From JAJPIG01 sp035504735 (GTDB lineage Bacteria > Desulfobacterota > Binatia > Binatales > Binataceae), in contig DATJRJ010000169.1 of the NCBI GenBank assembly GCA_035504735.1, positions 1 to 15,905 of the forward strand: a stretch of DNA of 15,905 nt, written 5' to 3'. The notes below the pieces were generated by a model. That model saw only the letters and a list, made by a program, of their open reading frames with translations, was not told the DNA's origin and searched no databases. A program made the translations under genes and the position numbers. This document shows, in pieces, positions 7,130 to 14,827 of the stretch (positions are counted from its first letter, which is position 1; each line of letters begins with the position of its first letter).

Positions 7130-7756
7130 ATGAGCAAGCGGCCGGACCTGCGATACGAGCGCCGACTGTGGCGAATAGGCATCGAGGCCGTTGCGGGATT
7201 GGATGAAGCCGGGGTCGGGCCGATGGCTGGCCCGGTGGTTGCAGCGGCCGTAATCTTCCCGCCCGAGACCTTCATCCGGGGGGTCCACGATTCCAAGCAG
7301 ATTCCTGCCGAGACTCGCGAGCGGCTCTATCCCGCGATCTTCGCGCATGCCCGCGCAGTAGGCATCGGGATGGCTGAGCCGGAAGAAATCGACCGGCTGA
7401 ACATTTATTGGGCAACGATGCTCGCAAGCGAACGCGCGCTCTGCGCCCTCGCCTTCAAGCCACAGCATGTGCTGGTCGACGGCAAGCGCATCCCCCGGCT
7501 CGAGCTCGATCAGACCCATATCGTCGGCGGCGATCGCAAGAGCTTTTGTATCGCCGCCGCTTCGATCGTCGCCAAGGTGACGCGCGATCGAATCATGTGC
7601 GATCACGGCGAACGGTATCCGGGCTATGGCTTCGACCGTCATAAGGGTTATTGCACGGTCGATCATTTCGACGCGCTGCGGCGGCTCGGCCCGTCGCCGA
7701 TTCATCGACGATCCTTCGCGCCGGTGCTCGCGGCGGCGCAGCAACGGCTCATCTAG
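7130..7756 (+). CDS. rnhB: Ribonuclease HII
   Basis: A 208-residue type 2 RNase H, which nicks the RNA strand of RNA-DNA hybrids and 5' to single ribonucleotides embedded in DNA. The four acidic catalytic residues are visible: Asp25 and Glu26 in GLDEAG, Asp117 in HVLVDG, and Asp153 in the block SIVAKVTRDR. DSK (54-56) and YPGYGFDRHKGY (163-174) also match the family, as does the overall length. Start 7130 is fixed by GAGGAGG seven bases upstream. One family feature is altered: the GRG motif that follows the Asp-Glu pair reads GVG (Val29 in place of Arg). It is 119 bp upstream of the pdh cluster and in the same direction, but probably a separate unit. Confidence 0.95.
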   Translation: MSKRPDLRYERRLWRIGIEAVAGLDEAGVGPMAGPVVAAAVIFPPETFIRGVHDSKQIPAETRERLYPAIFAHARAVGIGMAEPEEIDRLNIYWATMLASERALCALAFKPQHVLVDGKRIPRLELDQTHIVGGDRKSFCIAAASIVAKVTRDRIMCDHGERYPGYGFDRHKGYCTVDHFDALRRLGPSPIHRRSFAPVLAAAQQRLI

Positions 7757-7811
7757 TGCCGTTTCCGGATACGAGGCAACTCCGTAGCGCGCGAGCAAGG
7801 CGCATTTAACC

Positions 7812-7839
7812 TTGGCCATCGCTTGCGCTAGACTATCAA
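7812..7839 (+). promoter_or_regulatory. Possible promoter of the pdh-lip operon
   Basis: TTGGCC (7812-7817, four of six) and TATCAA (7834-7839, four of six) are 16 bases apart in the 119-bp gap between rnhB and pdhA. Transcription would start near 7846, about 30 bases before the pdhA ATG. It is the best sigma-70-like pair seen in the gap, but weak. Confidence 0.3.
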
Positions 7840-7875
7840 TTTGAATAACCACGATTGCGTGGGAGTAACCTAATT

Positions 7876-8895
7876 ATGGCGCTGGAACGTGACAAATTGA
7901 CCGCTGAACGGGCGTTGCTCACGCTGGGTGAGAGCGAACTGCTCGAACTGTACCGGCGCATGACGCTCATCCGGCGCTTCGAGGATCGCACCGCGGAGAT
8001 GTACGCGCGCGGCAAGATTACCGGCTTCTGCCATCTCTATGCCGGCGAGGAAGCAGTCGCGGTCGGATCGATTTACGCGCTCTACGACAAAGACTACGTG
8101 GTCTCGACCTACCGCGAGCATGGCCATTGTCTCGCCAAGGGCACCGCGCCGCGCAAGGTGATGGCGGAGCTGTTCGGCAAGGAAGCCGGGATTTCACACG
8201 GTCGCGGCGGCTCGATGCATCTGTTCGATCCGCACCTGCGCTTCATGGGCGGCTATGCGATCGTCGGTGGCGGCTTGCCGCTCGCGGTCGGGCTCGCGCT
8301 CTCGATCGCCTACAAGGAGGAGCCCGAGGTCGTATGCTGTTTCTTCGGCGACGGCGCGTTGCCGCAGGGCGCTTTCCACGAATCGCTCAACATGGCGTCG
8401 CTCTGGAAGCTGCCCGTCATCTTCATATGTGAAAACAATTTCTATGGCATGGGCACGCTCGTCCAGAATGCAATCTGCCAGCAGGACCTCTATAAATTCG
8501 CCGAGCCCTACAAGATGCCCGGCGTGCGCGTCGACGGAATGGATGTGCTGGCCGTCTACCAGGCGACTATGGAAGCGGCGGCCCGCGCGCGCGAGGGCGA
8601 AGGTCCTTCGCTGATCGAGGCAGTCACTTATCGCTACCGCGGCCATTCGATGTCCGATCCGGCCGAATATCGCTCCAAGCGCGAAGAACGTATCTGGCAG
8701 GAACGCGATCCGATCAAAGCGCTGCGGCGCCGTCTGCTCGGCGAGCGGCGGGTGCCCGAGAGCCGCCTCGAAGCGATCGAACGCGACGTCAACGCGATCA
8801 TCGATGACGCGGTCCGGTTTGCCGATGAAAGCCCCGAGCCGCCGGTCTCGGAGTTGACGCGCAACGTCTATGTCGAAGAGGGGCGGCAGAGCTGA
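7876..8895 (+). CDS. pdhA: Pyruvate dehydrogenase E1 component, alpha subunit
   Basis: A 339-residue alpha chain of the thiamine-diphosphate enzyme that decarboxylates pyruvate and passes the acetyl group to lipoyl-E2. The ThDP/Mg motif begins GDG (158-160) and ends NN (187-188) with about 27 residues between, as in the family. HGRGGSMHLFD (108-118) and the active-site loop YRGHSMSDPAEYR (254-266) are typical of pyruvate-type E1 alpha. Length fits the heterotetrameric E1 class, not the single-chain AceE type. Start 7876 has GGGAG ten bases upstream; a TTG at 7855 in the same frame lacks one. The stop overlaps the pdhB start by one base (TGATG), which implies translational coupling with its partner chain. 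Acetoin or branched-chain dehydrogenase is possible, but co-location with E2, E3, lipB and lipA favours pyruvate. Confidence 0.92.
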   Translation: MALERDKLTAERALLTLGESELLELYRRMTLIRRFEDRTAEMYARGKITGFCHLYAGEEAVAVGSIYALYDKDYVVSTYREHGHCLAKGTAPRKVMAELFGKEAGISHGRGGSMHLFDPHLRFMGGYAIVGGGLPLAVGLALSIAYKEEPEVVCCFFGDGALPQGAFHESLNMASLWKLPVIFICENNFYGMGTLVQNAICQQDLYKFAEPYKMPGVRVDGMDVLAVYQATMEAAARAREGEGPSLIEAVTYRYRGHSMSDPAEYRSKREERIWQERDPIKALRRRLLGERRVPESRLEAIERDVNAIIDDAVRFADESPEPPVSELTRNVYVEEGRQS

Positions 8896-9866
8896 TGGCT
8901 CAGATTTCTTATCGTGAAGCGTTGAACCAGGCCCTCGCCGAGGAGATGACCCGCGATGATCGCGTCTTCATCATGGGCGAGGAGGTCGGCTATTTCGGCG
9001 GCGCCTTCAAGGTTACCGATGGACTGCTCGCCACCTTCGGCGAGAAACGCGTGCGTGATACGCCGATCTCGGAGCTCTCGATCGTAGGGGCCGGAATCGG
9101 CTCTGCGATGGGCGGGCTCAAGCCGGTGGTCGAACTGATGACCGTCAACTTCGGACTGTTGGCGATGGATCAAATCGTCAATCACGCCGCCAAGATCCAT
9201 TACATGTTCGGCGCGCAGGCCAAGGTGCCGGTGGTGATTCGCGCGCCGCAAGGCGGCGGCCATCAGCTCGGTGCGCAACACAGCCAAAGTCTCGAGGCCT
9301 ATTTTATCCACTGCCCCGGATTGCGCGTTGTCATCCCGGCCTCCGCGGCCGATGCAAAGGGCTTGCTTAAGACCGCGATTCGGCAGGACGATCCGGTCAT
9401 CTTTCTCGAGCACGAGTCGCTCTACGGAATGAAGGGCGAGGTGCCCGAGGGCGAGCACCTGGTGCCGTTCGGCGTCGCCAATATCACACGTCCGGGCAAA
9501 GACGTCACGATTATCAGCTATTCCAAGTGCGTCTACGATTCGATGCGCGCGGCGGAAGCGCTCGAAAACGAGGGTATCGACGCCGAGGTAATTGATCTGC
9601 GCACGCTCAATCCGCTCGATCTCAACACCTGCGTCGAATCGGTTAAGAAGACCGGCAAGGCGATCATGGTGTACGAAGGGTGGCGCACGGGCGGCGCCGG
9701 GGCCGAGATCGCGGCCCAGCTCTACGAGGCCGCCTTCGACCATCTCGACGCACCTATCGAACGCGTCGCGACCAAGGATGTTCCGATGCCGTACAATGCG
9801 CGCCTGGAGCGGGCGGCCCTGCCGAGCCCTGCCGATATCGTCAAGGTGGCTGAACGCCTGGTTTAG
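8895..9866 (+). CDS. pdhB: Pyruvate dehydrogenase E1 component, beta subunit
   Basis: A 323-residue beta chain of E1. It completes the ThDP site: TPISE with Glu60 is the conserved acid that activates the aminopyrimidine ring of ThDP, and MGEEVG (27-32) is another typical contact. RAPQGGGHQLGAQHSQSLEA matches the family block that contains the substrate-channel His. The C-terminal transketolase domain carries DVTIISYSKCVYDSMRAAE and VYEGWRTGGAGAEIAA. The length is normal for the family and nothing appears missing. The start codon overlaps the pdhA stop. A 127-bp gap separates it from pdhC; that gap holds only a small GC hairpin (CGGGC/GCCCG, 9907-9919) and no credible reading frame. Confidence 0.94.
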   Translation: MAQISYREALNQALAEEMTRDDRVFIMGEEVGYFGGAFKVTDGLLATFGEKRVRDTPISELSIVGAGIGSAMGGLKPVVELMTVNFGLLAMDQIVNHAAKIHYMFGAQAKVPVVIRAPQGGGHQLGAQHSQSLEAYFIHCPGLRVVIPASAADAKGLLKTAIRQDDPVIFLEHESLYGMKGEVPEGEHLVPFGVANITRPGKDVTIISYSKCVYDSMRAAEALENEGIDAEVIDLRTLNPLDLNTCVESVKKTGKAIMVYEGWRTGGAGAEIAAQLYEAAFDHLDAPIERVATKDVPMPYNARLERAALPSPADIVKVAERLV

Positions 9867-9993
9867 GAGCGCACCCGATAAACTTGAGGTCGCGATTCTA
9901 TCAACCCGGGCGCCGCCCGCGGCCGCCGCTGGCTTGCGGACCGGCGCGAAACCTTCGGCTTAGGCTCCGCCACAACATGGAAAGGGTTCCACG

Positions 9994-11412
9994 ATGAGCA
10001 ACGAAATCACGATGCCGAAGCTTTCCGATACGATGGAGGAAGGCAAGATCATTCATTGGCTCAAGCATCCTGGCGATTCCATCCGCACCGGCGAAGCGAT
10101 TGCCGAGGTCGAGACCGATAAGGCCGACATGGTGCTCGAGTCCTTCGATGAAGGCGTGCTCGAAGAAATCCGTTTGCCCGAGGGACAAAGCGCGCCGGTC
10201 GGCTCCGTGATCGCGACCATCCGCAAGGCCGGGGAGCAGCCCGCCACCGCGGAGCGCGAGGAACCTGCTACCGCCATCCCGACCACGCGCGAGCCCGAAG
10301 AACCGATGACTGCGATTCCGACCGCCCGCGAGCCCGAAGAACCGATGACCGCGATTCCGACCGCCCGCGAGCATCACGAGCCGGCACGCGACGGCGAACG
10401 TGGCAACGGCCTGGCGACGCCGCCGCAGTTCCATCCCGCGATGAGCGCACATCCATCGGCGGCGCCGACCGGAATTCCGATGCCGCCGGCGCGCACCGCC
10501 CGTCCGGAAACGCCGATGCCGGCCACGCGACAGATCGAATCCGCCGACGGCTCCAAGGTGAAGGCGTCTCCGCTCGCGCGCCGCGCCGCCGAGGAAGCCG
10601 GTATCGATCTGTCGGCGGTGCGCGGCACCGGTCCGGACGGCCGGGTGACCAAACGCGACATCGACAATTTCCTGCGCGAGCAGCAGATGTTCCGCTTTCG
10701 CCGCCTTATTTCGCCGCGTGAAGGCGCGCCGGGCTCGCGCGAGGAACTGTCCTCGATGCGCAAGACCATCGCACATCGAATGGCGACCTCGAAGCGGGAA
10801 ATTCCGCATTTTTACGTCACCGTCGAAGTCGACATGGATGAGGCGGTGCGATTCAAGAACTCGCTGGAAGCAACCGAGCTGTTTGACGAAGACGTCTCCT
10901 ACAACGACATCATCATCAAGGCCACGGCGCTCGCGCTGGGACGCTTCACGCGGATGAATGCGGCCTTCGAGAACGACGGCATTTCGATCTACCCGCACAT
11001 CAATATCGGCGTCGCGGTGGCGGTCGAGGACGGGCTGATCGTGCCGGTGGTCCACGAATGCGAACGCAAGTCGCTGCCCGAGATCGCGCGCCATGCTCAT
11101 CGCCTGGTCAGCAAGGCTGCGCAGGGCGGCTTCACCGCCGACGAGCTATCGGGCGGCACCTTCACGATTTCCAACATGGGGATGCTCGGGATCGAGCATT
11201 TCTCGGCGGTGATCGTGCCGGGCCAGGCGGCGATTCTGGCCGTCAGCGCGATCAAGGATCGCCCGCTGGTGCGCAACGGACAGATCCAGATCGGGAAGAC
11301 CATGATGGTCACCGTGTCGTGCGACCATCGTGTGATCGACGGCGTGGTTGCGGGACGCTTCCTGCAGGACGTCAAGCGCTTCCTCGAGAATCCCGCCAGC
11401 CTGCTGGTCTGA
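9994..11412 (+). CDS. pdhC: Dihydrolipoamide acetyltransferase (E2) of the pyruvate dehydrogenase complex
   Basis: A 472-residue core protein that carries acetyl groups on lipoate and transfers them to CoA. Domains in order: a single lipoyl domain (about 1-78) with the modified Lys43 in ETDKAD; a long Pro/Ala/Glu-rich flexible linker (79-187) that includes three 13-residue repeats; a peripheral subunit-binding domain (about 188-224, KASPLARRAAEEAG and GPDGRVTKRDI); and the catalytic domain (about 246-472). The catalytic domain has TISNMGMLG (391-399) and DHRVIDG (444-450), with catalytic His445 and Asp449. The start is supported by GGAAAGGG seven bases upstream. Lys43 is the expected target of the LipB and LipA enzymes encoded downstream. 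Confidence 0.95.
   Translation: MSNEITMPKLSDTMEEGKIIHWLKHPGDSIRTGEAIAEVETDKADMVLESFDEGVLEEIRLPEGQSAPVGSVIATIRKAGEQPATAEREEPATAIPTTREPEEPMTAIPTAREPEEPMTAIPTAREHHEPARDGERGNGLATPPQFHPAMSAHPSAAPTGIPMPPARTARPETPMPATRQIESADGSKVKASPLARRAAEEAGIDLSAVRGTGPDGRVTKRDIDNFLREQQMFRFRRLISPREGAPGSREELSSMRKTIAHRMATSKREIPHFYVTVEVDMDEAVRFKNSLEATELFDEDVSYNDIIIKATALALGRFTRMNAAFENDGISIYPHINIGVAVAVEDGLIVPVVHECERKSLPEIARHAHRLVSKAAQGGFTADELSGGTFTISNMGMLGIEHFSAVIVPGQAAILAVSAIKDRPLVRNGQIQIGKTMMVTVSCDHRVIDGVVAGRFLQDVKRFLENPASLLV
10258..10374 (+). repeat. Three tandem 39-bp repeats in the E2 linker
   Basis: Codons 89-127 of pdhC encode EEPATAIPTTREP, EEPMTAIPTAREP and EEPMTAIPTAREH. Units 2 and 3 differ at 3 of 39 bases, while unit 1 is more diverged, so units 2 and 3 look like a recent duplication. 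The repeat keeps the frame and lies in the flexible linker between lipoyl and subunit-binding domains. Confidence 0.9.
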
Positions 11413-11482
11413 TCGGCGCGGTCGCTAACACGGCTGCCGGCGCGCACGGCAGAATCGCGCGCGAAATCGGAAAGGGTAATCC

Positions 11483-12898
11483 TTGGCTAATTCACGATAT
11501 GACCTGGTAGTGATCGGCTCGGGGCCGGGCGGCTATGTCGCTGCGATTCGCGCCAGCCAACTGGAGATGCGGGTCGCGGTCGTCGAGCGCGACAACCCGG
11601 GCGGCGTTTGTCTCAATTGGGGATGCATCCCGTCGAAGGCGCTACTCAACTCCGCCGAGACGATGGAATCGATACGCGGCGCGGCGCATGAGCACGGTAT
11701 CGAGGTCGGCGAAATTCGCGTCGATTTCAAACGCGTAATCGCCCGCTCGCGCGAGGCCGCCGACAAGCTCTCGCGCGGCGTGCGCTACCTGTTCAAGAAG
11801 AACCACATCGATCTCTACGAGGCTGATGCTGAACTCACCGGACCGCATACCGTCGCGCTCACGCCGGTGGCTGGAAAACCGGCGCTGTCGGCCACGATGC
11901 TGGAAGCGGAGAAAATCCTGATTGCGTCGGGATCGGGCGAGCGACTCTTCGCGGGCATGAAGATCGGCGATGGCGTGATGACCAGCAACGAGGCGCTCAT
12001 CCACGATCACTTGCCCAAATCGATCGTCGTGATCGGCGCCGGAGCGGTCGGACTCGAGTTCACCTACTTTTACCGCGCCTTCGGCGTCGAGGTAACGATC
12101 GTCGAGTTGGAGAAGCAGATGCTCCCCGGGTTCGATGCCGAAGTTGCCGAAGAGCTGCGCCGTGCGTTCGTCAAACGCGGCGTGAAAGTGCTGCTCGGTC
12201 ACGGTTACAAATCGATGGAGCGGCGCCCCGGCGGCGGTTGGTCGATCGCACTGGAAGCCGCCGGCAAGCCCCTGACGCTGGAGGCCGAGGCAGTGCTGGT
12301 GGCGGTTGGACGGGTGCCGCTGAGCGCTGCGATAGGACTGGAGAAAGCCGGGGTCGAGGTCGGACGCGGCGGCTTTATCACGATCGACGATTCGTTCCGC
12401 ACCAGCGCGCCGAGCATCTACGCGATCGGCGACGTCGCGCGCACGCCCCTGCTCGCGCATAAAGCTTCGGCGGAGGGGGTGGCGGCGGTTGAAATCATGG
12501 CCGGCATCCGCGAGCCCGGCTTCGACCTGCTCTCGATCGCGGGCTGTATCTATTGCGAGCCCGAAGTCGCGACCGTCGGAATGACCGAGGCCCAGGCGTG
12601 CGAACTCGGAATCGACGTGAAGGTCGGCAAGATTCCGTTCCGCGCGATCGGCAAGGCGGTCGCGGTCAACCAGACCGAGGGCTTCGTCAAGCTGATCGCA
12701 AACCGCAAATATAGCGAAGTGATCGGCTGCCAGATCATCGGCCATCACGCCACCGATCTGATCTCCGAAGTGGTGCTGGGTCGCGCGCTCGAGACCACCA
12801 CGGCCGAAATCGGCAAGACCCCCCATCCCCATCCGACGCTTTCGGAAGCTATTATGGAAGCGGCGCTCGCCGCCGAGGATGAGGCCATCAATTTCTGA
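11483..12898 (+). CDS. lpdA: Dihydrolipoyl dehydrogenase (E3)
   Basis: A 471-residue FAD flavoprotein that reoxidises dihydrolipoamide on E2 and passes electrons to NAD+. The FAD-binding GSGPGG (12-17), the redox pair in GGVCLNWGCIPSK (Cys43 and Cys48), the second nucleotide-binding GAGAVGLEF and the FAD block YAIGD are all present. The C-terminal dimer-interface pair is in HPHPTLSE (His450, Glu455). There is no fused lipoyl domain. The start is TTG: GGAAAGGG lies six bases upstream, and the next Met (residue 29) would cut off the FAD motif. It follows pdhC after 70 bp and is followed by lipB after four bases. Confidence 0.95.
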   Translation: MANSRYDLVVIGSGPGGYVAAIRASQLEMRVAVVERDNPGGVCLNWGCIPSKALLNSAETMESIRGAAHEHGIEVGEIRVDFKRVIARSREAADKLSRGVRYLFKKNHIDLYEADAELTGPHTVALTPVAGKPALSATMLEAEKILIASGSGERLFAGMKIGDGVMTSNEALIHDHLPKSIVVIGAGAVGLEFTYFYRAFGVEVTIVELEKQMLPGFDAEVAEELRRAFVKRGVKVLLGHGYKSMERRPGGGWSIALEAAGKPLTLEAEAVLVAVGRVPLSAAIGLEKAGVEVGRGGFITIDDSFRTSAPSIYAIGDVARTPLLAHKASAEGVAAVEIMAGIREPGFDLLSIAGCIYCEPEVATVGMTEAQACELGIDVKVGKIPFRAIGKAVAVNQTEGFVKLIANRKYSEVIGCQIIGHHATDLISEVVLGRALETTTAEIGKTPHPHPTLSEAIMEAALAAEDEAINF

Positions 12899-12902
12899 GT
12901 TT

Positions 12903-13610
12903 ATGAACGATCAGCGCAAGCTCTGCGTCGCGCGGCTGGGACTGGTGGAATACGGAGCCGCGCTGCGCTTGCAGGATGCGGCGGTGCGCGCGCGCCAGGC
13001 CGGAGCGATGGGCGACACGCTGCTGATACTGGAGCATCCGCACGTCTTCACGCTCGGACGCGGCGCCGATGCGGGTTTTCTGCGCCGCCAGCCCGACGGC
13101 ATCGCGATCCATCGGGTCTCGCGCGGCGGCCAGATCACCTACCACGGGCCGGGCCAGCTCATCGGCTATCCAATCCTGAAGCTGGAGGGCGAAGCCTGCG
13201 ACGTCGGCCACTACCTGCGCAATCTCGAAGCGGTGATGATCGACGCGCTGGCACAAATCGGCGTCGCCGCCGGCCGGCGCGAAGGGATGACCGGAGTGTG
13301 GGTCGGCGAAAAAAAACTTGCCTCGATCGGCGTCGGGCTGCGCCGCTGGGTCACCTTTCACGGCTTCGCACTCAACGTCGCGTGCGATCTCAGTTACTTC
13401 GATGCGATGGTGCCATGTGGAATCGCGGGCTGCGAGATGACGTCGATCGCGGCGCTGGGCGGGAAGGAAATTTCGGTCGATAGCCTCGCCCCGCTGATCG
13501 CCAAGAGTTTCGCCGCGCGCTTCGGCTACGCATTGGCCGAAACGGTATCGCCCGGCGCGCTCTGGAGCCTGATTGACGGCGCCGCCGCGCATTGCGAAGC
13601 TCGTAGCTAG
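12903..13610 (+). CDS. lipB: Octanoyl-[ACP]:protein N-octanoyltransferase
   Basis: A 235-residue enzyme that moves octanoate from acyl carrier protein to the lipoyl-domain lysine, the first step of lipoate assembly. The signature RGGQITYHGPGQLIGYP (from residue 74) contains the conserved His81. The active-site Lys is in GEKKLASIG (Lys138) and the acyl-thioester Cys in MVPCGIAG (Cys172). HGFALNV is also typical. The start at 12903 is four bases after the lpdA stop and is probably translated by coupling. An in-frame ATG at 12879, overlapping lpdA, would add eight residues and is the main alternative; neither has a clear, well-spaced ribosome site. Confidence 0.95.
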   Translation: MNDQRKLCVARLGLVEYGAALRLQDAAVRARQAGAMGDTLLILEHPHVFTLGRGADAGFLRRQPDGIAIHRVSRGGQITYHGPGQLIGYPILKLEGEACDVGHYLRNLEAVMIDALAQIGVAAGRREGMTGVWVGEKKLASIGVGLRRWVTFHGFALNVACDLSYFDAMVPCGIAGCEMTSIAALGGKEISVDSLAPLIAKSFAARFGYALAETVSPGALWSLIDGAAAHCEARS

Positions 13611-13616
13611 ACCACC

Positions 13617-14492
13617 ATGGCAGAACGCAAACATCCGGAATGGATCAAGGTTCGCGCCCCGGTCTCGCCCGAGTATTTTCGCACCCGCGCGCTGCTCGGC
13701 GAGCTGCGGCTGCATACTGTTTGTCAGGAAGCCGCCTGCCCAAATATCGGCGAGTGCTTCGCGCATCGGACCGCGACCTTCATGTTGATGGGCGACGTAT
13801 GCACGCGGAACTGCCCGTACTGCAACGTCACGCATGGCAAGGCCCGCCCGCTCGATCCCGGCGAACCATGGCGGATCGCGGAGGCCGCCGCGCGGCTCGA
13901 GCTCAAGCATATCGTGGTAACCTCGGTCGATCGCGATGACCTGCCGGACGGCGGTGCCGCGCATTTTGCCGCCACCGCCAGCGCTATCAAGGAACTCCAG
14001 CCGGCGGCCCGGGTCGAAGTCCTGGTGCCCGATTTCAAGGGCGATCATCGGAGCGTCGAGACCGTGGTGCGCGCGCCAATCGATGTTTTCAACCATAATG
14101 TCGAGACCGTGCCGAGCCTCTACCGGATGGCGCGACCGGGCGGCCATTACGATCGCTCGCTCGACGTGCTACGCCACGCCCGCGGGATCGGCATCGCCCG
14201 CGAGCGCACCTTGCTCACCAAGGCTGGTGTGATGCTGGGGTTGGGCGAGGAGCTCGATGAAGTTGTCGCCGTGATGCGCGACTTGCGTTCCGTCGAATGC
14301 GACATCCTGACGCTTGGCCAGTATCTCCGGCCGAGTCGCGATCATCTCCCGGTCGCGCGTTACGTGCGGCCTGAGGAATTCGCCGAGCTGCGGCGAGCCG
14401 GAATCGCGATGGGTTTCCGGCATGTCGAATCGGGCCCGCTGGTGCGCAGTTCCTATCATGCCTGGGAGCATGTAACGGCTGCGAATCCCTGA
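13617..14492 (+). CDS. lipA: Lipoyl synthase
   Basis: A 291-residue radical SAM enzyme that inserts two sulfur atoms into protein-bound octanoate. Both iron-sulfur clusters are visible: the auxiliary, sulfur-donating cluster motif CQEAACPNIGEC (Cys36, Cys41, Cys47) and the radical SAM motif CTRNCPYC (Cys62, Cys66, Cys69). The C-terminal RSSYHA (Arg277-Ala282) supplies the serine ligand of the auxiliary cluster in this family. VVTSVDRDDLPDGGAAHFA and NHNVETVPSLYRMARPG are further family blocks. It lies six bases after lipB and is the last gene of the operon; no clear hairpin terminator follows. Confidence 0.96.
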   Translation: MAERKHPEWIKVRAPVSPEYFRTRALLGELRLHTVCQEAACPNIGECFAHRTATFMLMGDVCTRNCPYCNVTHGKARPLDPGEPWRIAEAAARLELKHIVVTSVDRDDLPDGGAAHFAATASAIKELQPAARVEVLVPDFKGDHRSVETVVRAPIDVFNHNVETVPSLYRMARPGGHYDRSLDVLRHARGIGIARERTLLTKAGVMLGLGEELDEVVAVMRDLRSVECDILTLGQYLRPSRDHLPVARYVRPEEFAELRRAGIAMGFRHVESGPLVRSSYHAWEHVTAANP

Positions 14493-14827
14493 CGTATTGG
14501 TTTTTCAGCACACCTTTTTCGCGCCCTATCCTGCTTTGGATGCCTCGTTGCAGTTTCGCCAACTTAGCGGCTCAGCGCTGCAACGCAAAGCTGGAGCGTC
14601 GCAGTCTGGCATTGGATCGATGCGTACTCGCAGCTTGATTCTGCGTATCGACTCGACTTTCTGTATTGGATGCTAAATTAGGCGCAGCATCACGCCGTTG
14701 GATCGAGTTTCCGGGTCCGGGATCGTTGCCGGATCGCGTCATGGCTGTCTCTGCGACGCACGCTCTCGCTGGAACATCTCTTGCTCGTAAGACTAGAGGT
14801 TAACCCCCAACAGGGCGCAGGTGTCCG
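14493..14827. other. 335-bp non-coding stretch after lipA
   Basis: No coding sequence is supported. Seen here: a T-rich stretch directly after lipA, an 8-bp inverted repeat (14546-14585), and several copies of GGATCG between about 14610 and 14740. A weak extended -10-like element TGCTAAATT (14671-14679) has TCGACT 15 bases before it. The region just before the next gene has an AGGTG-type ribosome site near 14819-14823. Confidence 0.5.
14546..14585. repeat. 8-bp inverted repeat CGTTGCAG/CTGCAACG
   Basis: Arms at 14546-14553 and 14578-14585 are perfect complements around a 24-base loop. No T run follows on the plus strand, so it is not a standard intrinsic terminator. It could be a transcript-end structure, part of a leader, or chance. 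Confidence 0.4.

Noticed and set aside
7001..7852. 283-codon minus-strand frame opposite rnhB
   Set aside because: rnhB is unambiguous on the plus strand; the antisense product has no family signature.
10258..10374. Repeat array considered as CRISPR-like
   Set aside because: The units are contiguous, in frame and encode the E2 linker; there are no spacers.
9901..11100. 399-codon minus-strand open frame opposite pdhC
   Set aside because: The plus strand has all E2 domains intact; the antisense translation is low-complexity Arg/Gly/His without motifs or a ribosome site.
11642..14147. Long minus-strand open frames opposite lpdA, lipB and lipA (396 and 419 codons)
   Set aside because: These are high-GC shadow frames of three well-identified enzymes, with no plausible domain.
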